From positions 17,538-81,537 of the forward strand of contig JAJRWX010000023.1 in NCBI GenBank assembly GCA_024276605.1: a stretch of 64,000 nt of DNA, read 5' to 3'. This stretch comes from Planctomycetota bacterium. GTDB taxonomy: Bacteria; Planctomycetota; Phycisphaerae; UBA1845. Position numbers and translations under genes: made by a program. Positions within the stretch are counted from its first letter, which is position 1. Each line of letters starts with the position of its first letter. Below are positions 1 through 10,536 of this stretch, piece by piece. Under the pieces are notes generated by a model, which saw only the letters and a list, made by a program, of their open reading frames with translations, had not been told where the DNA came from and did no database searches.

Positions 1-173
1 AATACCTCGCAATTTGATCCAAGCGTCGTATATCCTTCTACCGTGGCATGATGATGAATATGACAATCATCACCGATCACCACGTGTGGGCCTAGGTACG
101 CCATGGGACCAACGACTACGTTACGTCCAAGCGTAGCGCCTGGATCAATCACAGCTTGAGAATGAATACTCAC
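1..173 (-). CDS. lpxA: UDP-N-acetylglucosamine acyltransferase LpxA, N-terminal part (runs off window start)
   Basis: Manual minus-strand translation from GTG at 173: VSIHSQAVIDPGATLGRNVVVGPMAYLGPHVVIGDDCHIHHHATVEGYTTLGSNCEV, a left-handed beta-helix hexapeptide pattern typical of LpxA; lies directly downstream of lpxC-fabZ. Not in the ORF track. Confidence 0.85.
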   Translation of the reverse strand, partial: MSIHSQAVIDPGATLGRNVVVGPMAYLGPHVVIGDDCHIHHHATVEGYTTLGSNCEV

Positions 174-195
174 AAGTCACGTATCTCCGTCCATT

Positions 196-1515
196 TTATC
201 GCTTTTCCGAATCGGTCAGCATAAATTTAATTTCCGCCTCAGCAGCGACTTCTCCATCTACACTCGCATAACCCTTCACATGGCCCGACGTAGGCCGCAC
301 ACGCAACGCTTCAACTTCCAACATCAACTGATCGCCGGGACGAACCATACGACGAAATTTGACTTTATCCAATCCCAGCAGCACAGCGACCTTACCCTTG
401 TGTTCCAGTGCCTGACTCAGCAGGATACCACTCATCTGCGCTAAAGCCTCTATGATAAGCACACCCGGCATGATCGGGTCGCCGGGATAATGCCCCTGAA
501 AAAAAGGTTCATTCGCCGTTACATTCTTAAGCCCAATGACCTTGGTCAATCCCTGGATGTCAACAATACGATCCACCATCAAAAATGGATATCGATGCGG
601 AAGGATGCGGTGAATCTGATGGATATCGATTACCGGATGACGGCTATCACGACCACTTGACTCGGTCTTATCATACTGTGTTCTAAGCGCCCGAACGAGC
701 TGATGATTAAGGGCATGTCCACTCTTACGAGCCAGCACGCGCCCCACAATAGGCCGACCAAGCAACGCCAAGTCGCCGACAAGATCGAGAATCTTGTGCC
801 TCACGCATTCGTTTGTATACCGGAGCGGATTGTCAATGGGGCCATCTTCGCCATACACCAATATATCCTGGTAAGTAAGATGGACACCAAGCCCGGCGGC
901 ATGCATTTGCTCCGCTTCAGACTTGAGGACGAAAGTACGCGCCGGTGCAATATCCTTCGTGAAACGATCCGGTGTGATGGAGACGCGATAACTTTGCACA
1001 CCGATCGGATTGTCCTCTCCATAATCAAGCTCGTAGGCAATATGCAATACTTCCGCATCACCATCCAGCAGCGGTAGCGCAACCAACTCGGTATCTCCCT
1101 GAACCACGCGAACGGGTTCGCCAATTACGCATGGATCGCGATAGGCATCCTGTTGTTGAATGCCGGCCTCTTTGATGGTCTCAACGAATGGCATACCGCT
1201 ACCATCCACGCCGGGCAATTCATCGGCATCAAGTTCAATTTGTACGTTGTCAATACCAAGCCCGGACAACGCGCCTAGGACATGCTCAACGGTTTCAACC
1301 GCGACGGACCCGTTTTGAATCGCCGTGCGACGAGCGCGCTTGGTGACATTTTCCACCCGCGCCGCGACACGGGCCGGAGGCGACTGATCGGTACGAACGA
1401 ACCATATACCGGTGTGGGGTTCACCTGGGCGCAAACGCACCGAAACCGGCTCACCCGTAAACAAACCGCGCCCGGATAGCTGAACGTCATGATCAATCGT
1501 AAGTTGATGTTGCAA
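196..1515 (-). CDS. lpxC/fabZ: Bifunctional UDP-3-O-acyl-N-acetylglucosamine deacetylase / 3-hydroxyacyl-ACP dehydratase (LpxC-FabZ fusion)
   Basis: 439 aa; LpxC motifs (VETVEHVLGALSGLGIDNVQIELDADELPGVDGSGMPF, HKILDLVGDLALLG) followed by FabZ motifs (ILPHRYPFLMVDRI, NEPFFQGHYPGDPIMPGVLIIEALAQ). Confidence 0.95.
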   Translation of the reverse strand: MQHQLTIDHDVQLSGRGLFTGEPVSVRLRPGEPHTGIWFVRTDQSPPARVAARVENVTKRARRTAIQNGSVAVETVEHVLGALSGLGIDNVQIELDADELPGVDGSGMPFVETIKEAGIQQQDAYRDPCVIGEPVRVVQGDTELVALPLLDGDAEVLHIAYELDYGEDNPIGVQSYRVSITPDRFTKDIAPARTFVLKSEAEQMHAAGLGVHLTYQDILVYGEDGPIDNPLRYTNECVRHKILDLVGDLALLGRPIVGRVLARKSGHALNHQLVRALRTQYDKTESSGRDSRHPVIDIHQIHRILPHRYPFLMVDRIVDIQGLTKVIGLKNVTANEPFFQGHYPGDPIMPGVLIIEALAQMSGILLSQALEHKGKVAVLLGLDKVKFRRMVRPGDQLMLEVEALRVRPTSGHVKGYASVDGEVAAEAEIKFMLTDSEKR

Positions 1516-1702
1516 TAGTGATCCCTCATCGAGCGATTAACCTTGCCTCCGCCTATGGAAGTAGCAGGCCTTCGCACTCGATGAGTGTATTATGAGCGAA
1601 TCATTCGCTATTTTCAACGTAAGCCCATAATCGGGAAAATGCGCCACCTGAGGTGACTGGTGCACGGCTGGTCACAACCCAACAGACTGCCACCTCAACG
1701 AC

Positions 1703-2290
1703 CTACTTCCCCCCCTTATTCGCTGCGTCATACGCTTGATTCAGATGGGCCACGACGTCGTCTGTAATGTCGACGTTAGGGTGCCAATAAATTACCTTCT
1801 GCAGGACGATTTGCTGCCTGACCTGCGACGTATTCTCCGGAGGCGCATCCGGAAGTTGATCCGCAGCCAGGACAATATCAATACCGCGTTGTTTGGCAAT
1901 ATCGATCACGGCAGCTTGAATATCATCGAAAATAAGCTTTAACGAACCGGCCAGCTCTCGTTCGATGCGTCGTCCTTGGGACTCAACAAAATACTGAAGC
2001 TCAGCCTCATACATTGCCAACTCTTTTTCACGTGCGTAAAATTCGTCAGTTCCGGGTTTGAGTTCCTCTTGAAGTGATCGACCGGCCCGCGTGATTTTAT
2101 CACGTAGCGCATCACGATTCTTATTGAGGTCCGTGCGTACCAACTCAAACCGCGCCTCCAGGTCCGTGCGACGATGATATCGCTCCGACACCTCAGGAAT
2201 ATTTACAACAGCCACCGAAGTCGCACCGAACGACATGGAAGATAAAACCAGCAATAGCCATACACTAATGATAGACTTACGAATTTTCAT
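1703..2290 (-). CDS. OmpH/Skp family periplasmic chaperone
   Basis: Signal peptide plus coiled-coil Skp/OmpH-like sequence (SVAVVNIPEVSERYHRRTDLEARFELVRTDLNKNRDALRDK, FDDIQAAVIDIAKQRGIDIVLAAD); adjacent to bamA and lpx genes. Likely start at internal Met (2290). Confidence 0.85.
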   Translation of the reverse strand: MKIRKSIISVWLLLVLSSMSFGATSVAVVNIPEVSERYHRRTDLEARFELVRTDLNKNRDALRDKITRAGRSLQEELKPGTDEFYAREKELAMYEAELQYFVESQGRRIERELAGSLKLIFDDIQAAVIDIAKQRGIDIVLAADQLPDAPPENTSQVRQQIVLQKVIYWHPNVDITDDVVAHLNQAYDAANKGGK

Positions 2291-2418
2291 GATTGTCTCA
2301 CTTGATAATAAAAGTTGTTTATGTTTCAAAGCTTCTGAAATAGATCGGGATTAGCACCCTCATTGTCGTTTTTCACCGCGTATCCCATGCCTCCCAATCA
2401 ACGATCAACGATTAAGGA

Positions 2419-4803
2419 CTAGAACAATCCGCCTACCACAAAACTAAAAACTTGTTCTTTGTCATCCGTGTCGCTCAAAACGGGGGCTGCGATATTAAAT
2501 TCGAGTGGTATGGGACCAAAAATATTGAGCGTCAACCGAACGCCGAAACCAATGGATACACGATAAACCTCGGAATCGACCGTACCGCTATCTACAAAAA
2601 CATGCCCCCGTACATTGTCGCCGTATAACGGGTAACTATACTCCGCCCCCAATAATACAAGGAAATCGCCGCCGATATTGTTGTCGTCAATACCCTCACG
2701 CTGACCAACCCCACGGAATTCAAACCCACGAATAGAACCGGTACCACCTGCGTAATACCGCTCGAACACGGGAGCGTCTCCAAGAACCACACCGCCCTCC
2801 GACCGCAACTGCAAAACGTGCTTGCGATCGCGCGCGTCAGTGCGAAGCGTTTGATACCAGCGATAACTGGCATTAAGCTTCACAAAAGTATGTTCCCCGC
2901 CGAGTACGCCAAACTGCTCATAAGAAATACGCAAGCGATCTCCACTACTGGGGCGGTATCGGTTATCAGTCCGATCGCGTACCATCGAGCTTTTCAGGCT
3001 TGTGATTAAGTTAGACCCTTCATCCTCGCGAATCTGCCGCGCAGTAAACACCCTGAGATTATCCACTCGAACATCTTCCACGCGCAACGCCAATTCACTC
3101 GACCAGCCGCGCCATCGACCTCGTTCAAAACGCTTGCCGAAACTGACCGTGGTGCCAACACGTCCTTCGTTATAACCATCGCGACCACGACTGAACAGGT
3201 AGGCGCTATAATCAAATCGGATCGGCTTATCAAGAAAATAAGGCTCCGTGAAGTCTAGACGAAAACGGCTGACAGCGGTTCCGGGTTGAAGTTCAAGACG
3301 CATGCGCTGACCAGCGCCGAAGAAAGATCGAAATTTATAAAGTTCTTCCCAACTTGTGGGAGGATCGTAAAGATCAAAGTTACGTAAATCCAGCGTGACC
3401 GTCCCAACCAGTCCGCTATTACTAGTCACCCCCACGCCAAAAATAAAGTCGCCCAGACGCTCCGTCTCTTGAATATCCATCACCACATCGCGCACACCAG
3501 GCTGATCGCCCACAGGGTATACACGGGCGGAACTGAAAATGCGCGTCTGCATCAACTGTTTTTCCGCATGACGGGCAGCTGTCAGATCGAGTAGATCATC
3601 AGGCGGGTATAAATCCAATGCGCGACGAATGACTTTATCCTTGGTTCGCGTATTGCCGCGTACCGCGATTCTTCCTACACGAAACTGCTCACCCTCTTCG
3701 ATGTGAAACGTCAAGCGCACCAGCCCGGGATCGTCGGAAAAAACGCGCATCACGCGTACTGTGGCATGGATATGCCCGATCGCGCCATACTTGTCTCGAA
3801 TCAATCGTGCATCACTTTCTATCTTCGGTCGCTTCACCGTGTCGGATACACGCGAAGCAATCGCCGCTAGCAACTCATCCTGAGAAAACACCGTCAATCC
3901 CGTGAACTGAATCTGCTCGAACCTATACCTCGTGCCTTCATCTATCGTAAACACAAGACGCAGGTTCTGATCTTCACGCGTCTCGCTACGATACTTAACT
4001 TGGGCATCCAAAAATCCCTGATCTCGAAAAAAGCGCCGCAAGCTGGACACATCACTCTCAACCCGCGACGGATCAAACGCCCCAGCACGAATCACCCACA
4101 AAGCTTTTTTCGTTTCGATCTTCTTCTTTAATTCCCAGGCTTCAAAGGCCGTATTACCCTCGAACACTATCTCACGTATCACCACGCGAGCGCCTTCTTG
4201 AATGACATAAACCACCTCACCGCTGGCTTCGATGTGCTCCCGATCAAGCGTCACCGTGACATCGCCATACCCCATATCTCGATACTTCGAGATGATGGCA
4301 TCTTGACCATCACGAACCGCAAACCAATCCAAGACGTCACCCACCTTGAACGCCAACTCGCCGCGCAATTGACCATCTGTCAGCTTGGTGTGCCCCATGA
4401 ATCGAATCTCAGTCACGAGGTGTTTTTCGACGACTTCGAATATCACGCGTAAGCCGCCAGTCGTCTGACGTTGAAGTTGGCGCGTCACGGAAAAAAATCG
4501 ACCGGATTGCTCCAGCCTATTGACCGCACCTGCCAGCACAGCCTCCGTAGCCACATCGCCGATTTCTAATCCCGCCAGTTGGATGGCCATGGAATGGGAC
4601 GTTTGAGATAAGCCGCGAAACTCGATGCCGGCGATGACATCTGAGTCGTCAGGTTGATGCGCTAAGGCTGACGCCGAAAACACGAGGATCATACCGCACA
4701 GCGCCACAGTACCAACCCAGTCAGCCATAACGAGAATCACCTTCTGGCATACCGTCAACATGACGGGCAAACCGGTCAAAATGTTTCTGGGGACTGTATG
4801 CAA
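2419..4803 (-). CDS. bamA: Outer membrane protein assembly factor BamA (POTRA repeats plus Omp85 barrel)
   Basis: 794 aa with POTRA-like repeats (IREIVFEGNTAFEAWELKKKIETK, RVGRIAVRGNTRTKDKVIRRAL) and Omp85 barrel signature (ERYYAGGTGSIRGFEFRGVG). Confidence 0.93.
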   Translation of the reverse strand: MHTVPRNILTGLPVMLTVCQKVILVMADWVGTVALCGMILVFSASALAHQPDDSDVIAGIEFRGLSQTSHSMAIQLAGLEIGDVATEAVLAGAVNRLEQSGRFFSVTRQLQRQTTGGLRVIFEVVEKHLVTEIRFMGHTKLTDGQLRGELAFKVGDVLDWFAVRDGQDAIISKYRDMGYGDVTVTLDREHIEASGEVVYVIQEGARVVIREIVFEGNTAFEAWELKKKIETKKALWVIRAGAFDPSRVESDVSSLRRFFRDQGFLDAQVKYRSETREDQNLRLVFTIDEGTRYRFEQIQFTGLTVFSQDELLAAIASRVSDTVKRPKIESDARLIRDKYGAIGHIHATVRVMRVFSDDPGLVRLTFHIEEGEQFRVGRIAVRGNTRTKDKVIRRALDLYPPDDLLDLTAARHAEKQLMQTRIFSSARVYPVGDQPGVRDVVMDIQETERLGDFIFGVGVTSNSGLVGTVTLDLRNFDLYDPPTSWEELYKFRSFFGAGQRMRLELQPGTAVSRFRLDFTEPYFLDKPIRFDYSAYLFSRGRDGYNEGRVGTTVSFGKRFERGRWRGWSSELALRVEDVRVDNLRVFTARQIREDEGSNLITSLKSSMVRDRTDNRYRPSSGDRLRISYEQFGVLGGEHTFVKLNASYRWYQTLRTDARDRKHVLQLRSEGGVVLGDAPVFERYYAGGTGSIRGFEFRGVGQREGIDDNNIGGDFLVLLGAEYSYPLYGDNVRGHVFVDSGTVDSEVYRVSIGFGVRLTLNIFGPIPLEFNIAAPVLSDTDDKEQVFSFVVGGLF

Positions 4804-4999
4804 CGTTCGTCAACACCGTGAGCCATGACTGCGCCAAAGACCGGCGAATCTTAACGTCAGATCAAGATAAGAGCAAAGTAAACCATCCAACGGTAAGCCA
4901 AGTCCATGACAATTCCGGCTGGATGGGTACGCCGATCCGTGGTCAGTACCGCATGGCGCCAGCCTGCGGACCGGATGAGTCAACATGGCTAACTGCGCC

Positions 5000-5041
5000 C
5001 ATATGCCAGTACGTCACCAAGCTTACGCCAGGTGCTCTGAT
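5000..5041. repeat. Dispersed diverged intergenic repeat, copy C (partial)
   Basis: Reverse complement TCAGAGCACCTGGCGTAAGCTTGGTGACGTACTGGC matches 30267-30302 with a few mismatches. Confidence 0.65.
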
Positions 5042-5096
5042 AATACTCGTCGCCGATTCTGTCACACTCACCCCGCTTAACAAACAGGCAGCACGC

Positions 5097-6512
5097 TTAA
5101 AAAGGTACGCTGCCCTGATCGATCTGTCCGGCGGAAAACGGGACTTCTTGCATGGAGTAGTTGGCGAATCGGGTTAGCTTCTTGTTAAATTGCAATTGCA
5201 CCATACCGGTGGGTCCATTTCGCTGCTTAGCGACGATCAACTCAGCCAAACCCTGCACGGACTCATCCTCCGGCTTGTAATACTCCTCCCGATGGATCAG
5301 CAAAACCACGTCAGCGTCCTGCTCAATCGCCCCGGACTCTCGCAAATCACTCATGATCGGTCGTTTGTCCTGACGACCTTCCGACATGCGATTTAGCTGA
5401 GCCAGCGCTATGATCGGAATGTTGAGTTCTCGGCCAAGACTCTTCAGCGATCGGCTAATCGTTGAAATCTCCTCCTGACGGTTATTGCTGCCGGGGTTGT
5501 GCATAAGCTGCAAATAATCAACAAAAACCGCCTCGATTTCATACTTATTCCGCATACGCCGCGCCGAAGCCCGCAGCTCCATCGCGGTCAAACCCGGCGT
5601 ATCATCCACATATAAAGGTGCTTCGCGAAAATCTTCACGCGCATTAACCACGCGAAACATCTCATCTTCATTAAGCATACGGCGACGCAGTCGCTGCGCA
5701 TCAATACCGGCATGGGCGCACATCAACCGCTGGGCAATCTGATCACAACTCATTTCCATCGAAAAGAACGCCACACGGCGATGCTCAACCATGGCTAGAT
5801 GCTGCGCCATGGTCAACCCCAGCGCCGTCTTGCCCATCGATGGTCGAGCCGCAATGATAATCAAATCACCTGCTTGAAAACCAGTGGTTAATTCATCAAG
5901 CCTGTTAAACCCGGTAGGTAACCCCGTACATTGAGATTGCGATCCTTCTTCCAGTTGCTTAGCCAGCTTCGAGACTGCATCACGGATGGCGACGGTTCGA
6001 CCGCTAACACGCCTTTCGGTCACTTCAAAGATGCGTTGTTCGGATCGATCAAGAATCTCACGCGCTTCTTCCATCCCCGCATAAGCTTGGTCAGCGATTT
6101 CAGAAGCGCATCGAATCAACGAACGAAGCATGCCTTTGTCGCGTACAATCCGCGCATAATGCTCAGCATTGGCCCAGTCACCGAAACTCTCAACCAGTCG
6201 GACCATATATTCCTGACCACCCACTAACTCAAGCATATCACGGCGACGAAGCTCATCCGTCACAATAATCAGATCGATCGCCTTGGTAGGATCGTCATAT
6301 AAATCAATGAGAACTTCAAAGAGTTGTTGATGCGCGGGCACATAAAACCACGCGCTATCAGATAGGGTCATGATTGGGATGACTTCACCAATCGCATCCC
6401 GGCTCATCATCATCGAACCAAGAAGCGCAGCTTCAGCATCGATGTCCTGGGGCGGAACGCGTTCCGCCGTCGGAGTAAACGCTGCCATGCTATGTGTCGG
6501 TGCGGTCACCAT
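5097..6512 (-). CDS. dnaB: Replicative DNA helicase DnaB
   Basis: PPQDIDAEAALLGSMM, Walker A LIIIAARPSMGKTALGLTMAQ, VDYLQLM, SDLRESGAIEQDADVVLLIHREEYY. Probable start at internal Met ~6512; ORF opens at 6611. Confidence 0.95.
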   Translation of the reverse strand: MVTAPTHSMAAFTPTAERVPPQDIDAEAALLGSMMMSRDAIGEVIPIMTLSDSAWFYVPAHQQLFEVLIDLYDDPTKAIDLIIVTDELRRRDMLELVGGQEYMVRLVESFGDWANAEHYARIVRDKGMLRSLIRCASEIADQAYAGMEEAREILDRSEQRIFEVTERRVSGRTVAIRDAVSKLAKQLEEGSQSQCTGLPTGFNRLDELTTGFQAGDLIIIAARPSMGKTALGLTMAQHLAMVEHRRVAFFSMEMSCDQIAQRLMCAHAGIDAQRLRRRMLNEDEMFRVVNAREDFREAPLYVDDTPGLTAMELRASARRMRNKYEIEAVFVDYLQLMHNPGSNNRQEEISTISRSLKSLGRELNIPIIALAQLNRMSEGRQDKRPIMSDLRESGAIEQDADVVLLIHREEYYKPEDESVQGLAELIVAKQRNGPTGMVQLQFNKKLTRFANYSMQEVPFSAGQIDQGSVPF

Positions 6513-7020
6513 GATCGCCGGCCTCCGTGCCGACCTCGGCTGATTCAGCCGATGATTCTTCGCCTTCTTCGTCCGTCTTATCGCGCACCACCCAGACCTT
6601 GATCTGGGCACGAAGATCTTGAGCTAATCGAATATCCACCGTGACATTGTCCAGGTGACGAATAGGATGATCCAGTACGATTTGCTCAGCTTTGACGAAA
6701 TACTGTTCCTCAGCTAGGGCGTCCGCGATATCGCGCGTACTCACCGAGCCGTACAAGACGCCATCTTCGTTCGCTTTAGCGTGAATCGTAACCTCAGCGT
6801 CCGTCAGGCGCTGGGCCAGTGCTTCCAATTCGGCACGTGCTTTGATGTGTTCTTCTTCTGCGATGCGCCGTGCCTCAGCCAAGCGGCGCATGTTTCCTTT
6901 GGTCGGCTCAGTGGCTAAACCATAGGGGATCAAATAATTACGCCCATAACCAGCGGCCACTTCCACGACATCACCGACAATACCCAGTTTGTCGATACTT
7001 TTGCACAGCAGCAATCTCAT
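6490..7020 (-). CDS. rplI: 50S ribosomal protein L9 with acidic C-terminal extension
   Basis: MRLLLCKSIDKLGIVGDVVEVAAGYGRNYLIPYGLA is the L9 signature. Confidence 0.95.
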   Translation of the reverse strand: MRLLLCKSIDKLGIVGDVVEVAAGYGRNYLIPYGLATEPTKGNMRRLAEARRIAEEEHIKARAELEALAQRLTDAEVTIHAKANEDGVLYGSVSTRDIADALAEEQYFVKAEQIVLDHPIRHLDNVTVDIRLAQDLRAQIKVWVVRDKTDEEGEESSAESAEVGTEAGDHGDRTDT

Positions 7021-7132
7021 AGCTCGATACCATCCTCTTTAACGTACGATGCCGTCAATCACGGCTTATTATTATATCATCATACCCCAGCACGTCTCGC
7101 CTCAAGGGCCTCGTTACCCGGAGACGAAAAAA

Positions 7133-7585
7133 TCAAAACGGGATATTTTCATCCGTCGGGGGCGGCGGACTATCATAGCTTCCCGTCTGAGAACCTACAG
7201 GTGCTGCACTGGGGGATTCACTGCGGTTTTCACCACCACCCCGCCTGCCATCACCGCCACCACCTAAGAACGTAAAGTTTTCCACAAACACTTGGTGTCT
7301 ACTACGTTTCTCACCTTCAGGCGTCTCCCATTGATTCAGTTGAAGACGTCCCTCAACAAGTACTTGGCGTCCCTTACTCATATACTGTTTGAACGTCTCA
7401 CCGCTACGTCCAAACAAAGTGCAATCAATGAAGCAAGTATCCTCTCGATCATTGCCTTCACGATCGCGCCATTTACGATTCGTAGCTATGCCAAACTTAC
7501 ACACCGCAGTATTTGATGCTGTGTAACTCAATTCGGGATCCTTCGTGAGGTTTCCCACTAGAACGATTCGATTATAGCCGCTCAT
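7133..7585 (-). CDS. ssb: Single-stranded DNA-binding protein
   Basis: NRIVLVGNLTKDPELSYTASNTAVCKFGIATNRKW..., C-terminal acidic tip ENIPF. Confidence 0.95.
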   Translation of the reverse strand: MSGYNRIVLVGNLTKDPELSYTASNTAVCKFGIATNRKWRDREGNDREDTCFIDCTLFGRSGETFKQYMSKGRQVLVEGRLQLNQWETPEGEKRSRHQVFVENFTFLGGGGDGRRGGGENRSESPSAAPVGSQTGSYDSPPPPTDENIPF

Positions 7586-7644
7586 GACATACCCTCGACA
7601 TTGACAAAGGCTCTATCAACCCAACATTTTATATAAAAAACCAA

Positions 7645-8142
7645 CTAGGCCTCAGCCGAGCCGGCATTGGTCTTATCAGGCGCATCAGCCGTAGCGGTCG
7701 CAACTGGCGCAGCGGTCTTAACGGTAGAATCCTGACCCGAGCTCGCATCAGCCCCGGCGGCGCGTCCACCCGTTTGGGCATCACCTTCGAGATCGTCAAG
7801 ATCACCGCCGCGGCTCTCACCGTGCGTACTACCCCACTGCTCCATGCGTTCCTTCGATACGTCATCCGCCCGGAGGATCAACACACGAAGAATATCTTCA
7901 CTAAGCTTGGCATCGCGTTCAATCCCGCTAATAGCCTCCGGTTTAGACTTAAAATAAGTCAGCACGTACACGCCGCGCTTTCGACCGTCCACCCGATAGG
8001 CTAAACGCCGCTCATCCCATTTTTTACAAAATAGCAGTTCCGCCTCAGCCCGATCCATCAGGCGCCGGACCTCTCCTTCGCACTGTTCAAACGACGCGCC
8101 AAACGTCGGATCGAACAAATACATTGCTTCATATTGGTTCAA
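7645..8142 (-). CDS. rpsF: 30S ribosomal protein S6 with C-terminal extension
   Basis: MNQYEAMYLFDPTF..., KKWDERRLAYRVDGRKRGVYVLTYF; in rpsF-ssb-rplI-dnaB context. Confidence 0.93.
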   Translation of the reverse strand: MNQYEAMYLFDPTFGASFEQCEGEVRRLMDRAEAELLFCKKWDERRLAYRVDGRKRGVYVLTYFKSKPEAISGIERDAKLSEDILRVLILRADDVSKERMEQWGSTHGESRGGDLDDLEGDAQTGGRAAGADASSGQDSTVKTAAPVATATADAPDKTNAGSAEA

Positions 8143-8194
8143 CGCTCTTGATCTCCTGCATGCCGCCTACGCAACCAAAATCATAACCACGCCG

Positions 8195-8785
8195 TTACGG
8201 CTCGACGGGGTCACTGTTAAATCGATTCATGGTCGACTCAGGGCCGTGATGTATCCAATGCTCCACCGCATCCGCCGCACACTTGCGCGACGATACCATC
8301 TCCAATTCCTCCGCCTCGGTGAAACGACTGGTTACGTACACCGAAGGCACACCGACCGGCTTATCAATGCCGACACGTAAACGACAGAATTCGTTCGTGC
8401 CGATCCGATCGATCACATCCTGCAAACCATTATGACTCCCGGCTGATCCTTTTGATCGAAACCGTATGCGACCGAGTGGCAACGCCAAATCGTCCGCAAC
8501 AATCAACAAGTCCGCCAACTCAAGCTTATAAAATCGACCCGCGGCTGCGACTGCCTGACCGGACCGATTCATCCACGTAGTCGGTTTGAGCAACACCACA
8601 CGCTCACCGCTGCAATCAGCATCACCGAACCACGCATGAAATTTTTCCGTCAACATCGAAGCTTGCCAGCGCGAAGCTAACAAATCTACGACATCAAAAC
8701 CGACGTTGTGACGTGTGCCATCGTAACGCTTGCCGGGATTGCCCAAACCGACAACCAGCTTCACGACGCCAACCCCATCAAACAT
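8195..8785 (-). CDS. pth: Peptidyl-tRNA hydrolase
   Basis: KLVVGLGNPGKRYDGTRHNVGFDVVD, LLKPTTWMNRSGQAV, KGSAGSHNGLQDV. Confidence 0.95.
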   Translation of the reverse strand: MFDGVGVVKLVVGLGNPGKRYDGTRHNVGFDVVDLLASRWQASMLTEKFHAWFGDADCSGERVVLLKPTTWMNRSGQAVAAAGRFYKLELADLLIVADDLALPLGRIRFRSKGSAGSHNGLQDVIDRIGTNEFCRLRVGIDKPVGVPSVYVTSRFTEAEELEMVSSRKCAADAVEHWIHHGPESTMNRFNSDPVEP

Positions 8786-8794
8786 CGCATCAAT

Positions 8795-9436
8795 CTACGA
8801 CGCATCCTTTTCAGGCTCGTCACTGCGCACGCGACCGATGATCTCAGGCAGCTCTGCCTTTTCTTCGCCATCAGCCTCTTCCTCGGCCTCCTCCACGGCT
8901 TCACGAACCAAAGCCACCTTATCATCAAGACTGGATAGAGGCTTCACGCTGGCGGGCAGGTCTAAGTCCTTCACTAACAACGCATCCCCGACGCCCAAGT
9001 CCGTCACCAACGGATGCTGTGTGTCGGGTATTTCCGTCACCATGCACTCGACTTCTATTTCCGTCATGATATGCTCGAGAATACCGCCTTCGCTAATTCC
9101 TTTCGGCGTTCCCTTCAACTCGATAGATACCTTCACCGTCACCCGCTCATCTAAATTAACGCGTGACAAATCCAAATGAATCGGCAGATTATCGAGATGA
9201 TCATATTGAACCTCTTTGATCAAATAAGGTAGCTTTTTTTTATTCAGTTCCACCTCAATCATTCGAGCACCATGACCAAGCACAGCCGTCACTTCTCGAA
9301 TGTCTATCGTTACCGCCTCCGGAGCCTGGCCATGACCGTAAATAATCGCGGGCAACTGACCTGCTTCGCGAAGTTTCCGTGATACTCTAGTACCTACTTC
9401 AGTTCGAGGTACTGCTTTCAACTGCTCTGCTTGCAT
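8795..9436 (-). CDS. rplY: 50S ribosomal protein L25/general stress protein Ctc (TL5)
   Basis: LKAVPRTEVGTRVSRKLREAGQLPAIIYGHG, HLDLSRVNLDERVTVKVSIELKGTPKG. Confidence 0.92.
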   Translation of the reverse strand: MQAEQLKAVPRTEVGTRVSRKLREAGQLPAIIYGHGQAPEAVTIDIREVTAVLGHGARMIEVELNKKKLPYLIKEVQYDHLDNLPIHLDLSRVNLDERVTVKVSIELKGTPKGISEGGILEHIMTEIEVECMVTEIPDTQHPLVTDLGVGDALLVKDLDLPASVKPLSSLDDKVALVREAVEEAEEEADGEEKAELPEIIGRVRSDEPEKDAS

Positions 9437-9555
9437 GCCGATTCTCTTCTCCTAAAAGCATTCTCACTTTTGATGTAGCGTCGCAACCTTAATACCATCG
9501 AAACTTTTCGAATCTTATGCCGCTACAAAAAAATCTTGTTCATTGCGATCAGATA

Positions 9556-10536
9556 TCACGCACAAAAAAGTGCGCTCACAGATCGATGTTCATGTATTCG
9601 CCTTATCGCTTCGCCGACCAAATCCGCCACTGATAGTACCGTTAAATTACCGAGACGCTGTGCCACAACCGGACTGATTGGAATCGTATCCGTAACCACA
9701 ATCTCATTCATCTCCGCCGCCAGCAAACGATCCACAGCCGGGCCGGCAAAAACGCCGTGCGTCGCTGCGACATAAACCGCTTCAGCCCCATGCTCGCGCA
9801 CCAAGCGGGCGGCCTCACTGACAGTACCTGCAGTCGTAATCATGTCATCAAACATCATCACGCGCTTGCCTTTTACGTCACCAATAATGTTAACCGCTAC
9901 AGCCTGGTCGCCGGAAACGCGACGCTTATGCACGACTGCCAATTCACCACCGATACGCGATGCAAAATCACTACCAAACTTGATGTTACCGACGTCTGGT
10001 GACACAAAGACGGCATCATGCAAATCACGCTTCAAAAAATGTTCCGCTAGCACGGGAGCCGCGGTGAGATGATCAACCGGAATATCAAAAAAGCCCTGGA
10101 TCTGATCGGCGTGAAGATTCATCGTCAACACGCGATCAGCGCCGGCGGTGGTAATCATATTGGCCACCATCTTAGCTGTGATCGGTGTGCGACCTTCAGA
10201 TTTTCGATCCTGTCGCGCATAACCGTAATAAGGAATCACCGCGGTAATCCGCCGGGCGCTGGCGCGACGAAGGCAATCTATCGTGATGAGAAGTTCCATC
10301 AAGTTGTCATTAACCGGCGGACACGTGGATTGAACAATAAAGCAATCCTTACCACGGACATCCTCGTCGACCTTAATCAGCGTTTCGCCGTCGGGAAACT
10401 TGCCGATAGCCGCACGAGCGCGAGGGGTATCGAGATAGGCGCAAATTTTGTCCGCGAGCGAATCGCTAGCGGTACCACCGAAGATCGCCAGACCATCGGT
10501 GTTCCCACTTCGTGCTCGTCGACTACTCGACGTCAT
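9556..10536 (-). CDS. prs: Ribose-phosphate pyrophosphokinase
   Basis: FPDGETLIKVDEDVRGKDCFIVQS, DRVLTMNLHADQIQGFFDIPVDHL, GKRVMMFDDMITTAGTVSEAARL. Confidence 0.95.
   Translation of the reverse strand: MTSSSRRARSGNTDGLAIFGGTASDSLADKICAYLDTPRARAAIGKFPDGETLIKVDEDVRGKDCFIVQSTCPPVNDNLMELLITIDCLRRASARRITAVIPYYGYARQDRKSEGRTPITAKMVANMITTAGADRVLTMNLHADQIQGFFDIPVDHLTAAPVLAEHFLKRDLHDAVFVSPDVGNIKFGSDFASRIGGELAVVHKRRVSGDQAVAVNIIGDVKGKRVMMFDDMITTAGTVSEAARLVREHGAEAVYVAATHGVFAGPAVDRLLAAEMNEIVVTDTIPISPVVAQRLGNLTVLSVADLVGEAIRRIHEHRSVSALFCA

Noticed and set aside
4818-5177. 119-aa plus-strand ORF between bamA and dnaB
   Set aside because: Overlaps the dnaB 3' end antisense and contains repeat copy C; not supported as an independent gene, recorded only as part of the repeat family.
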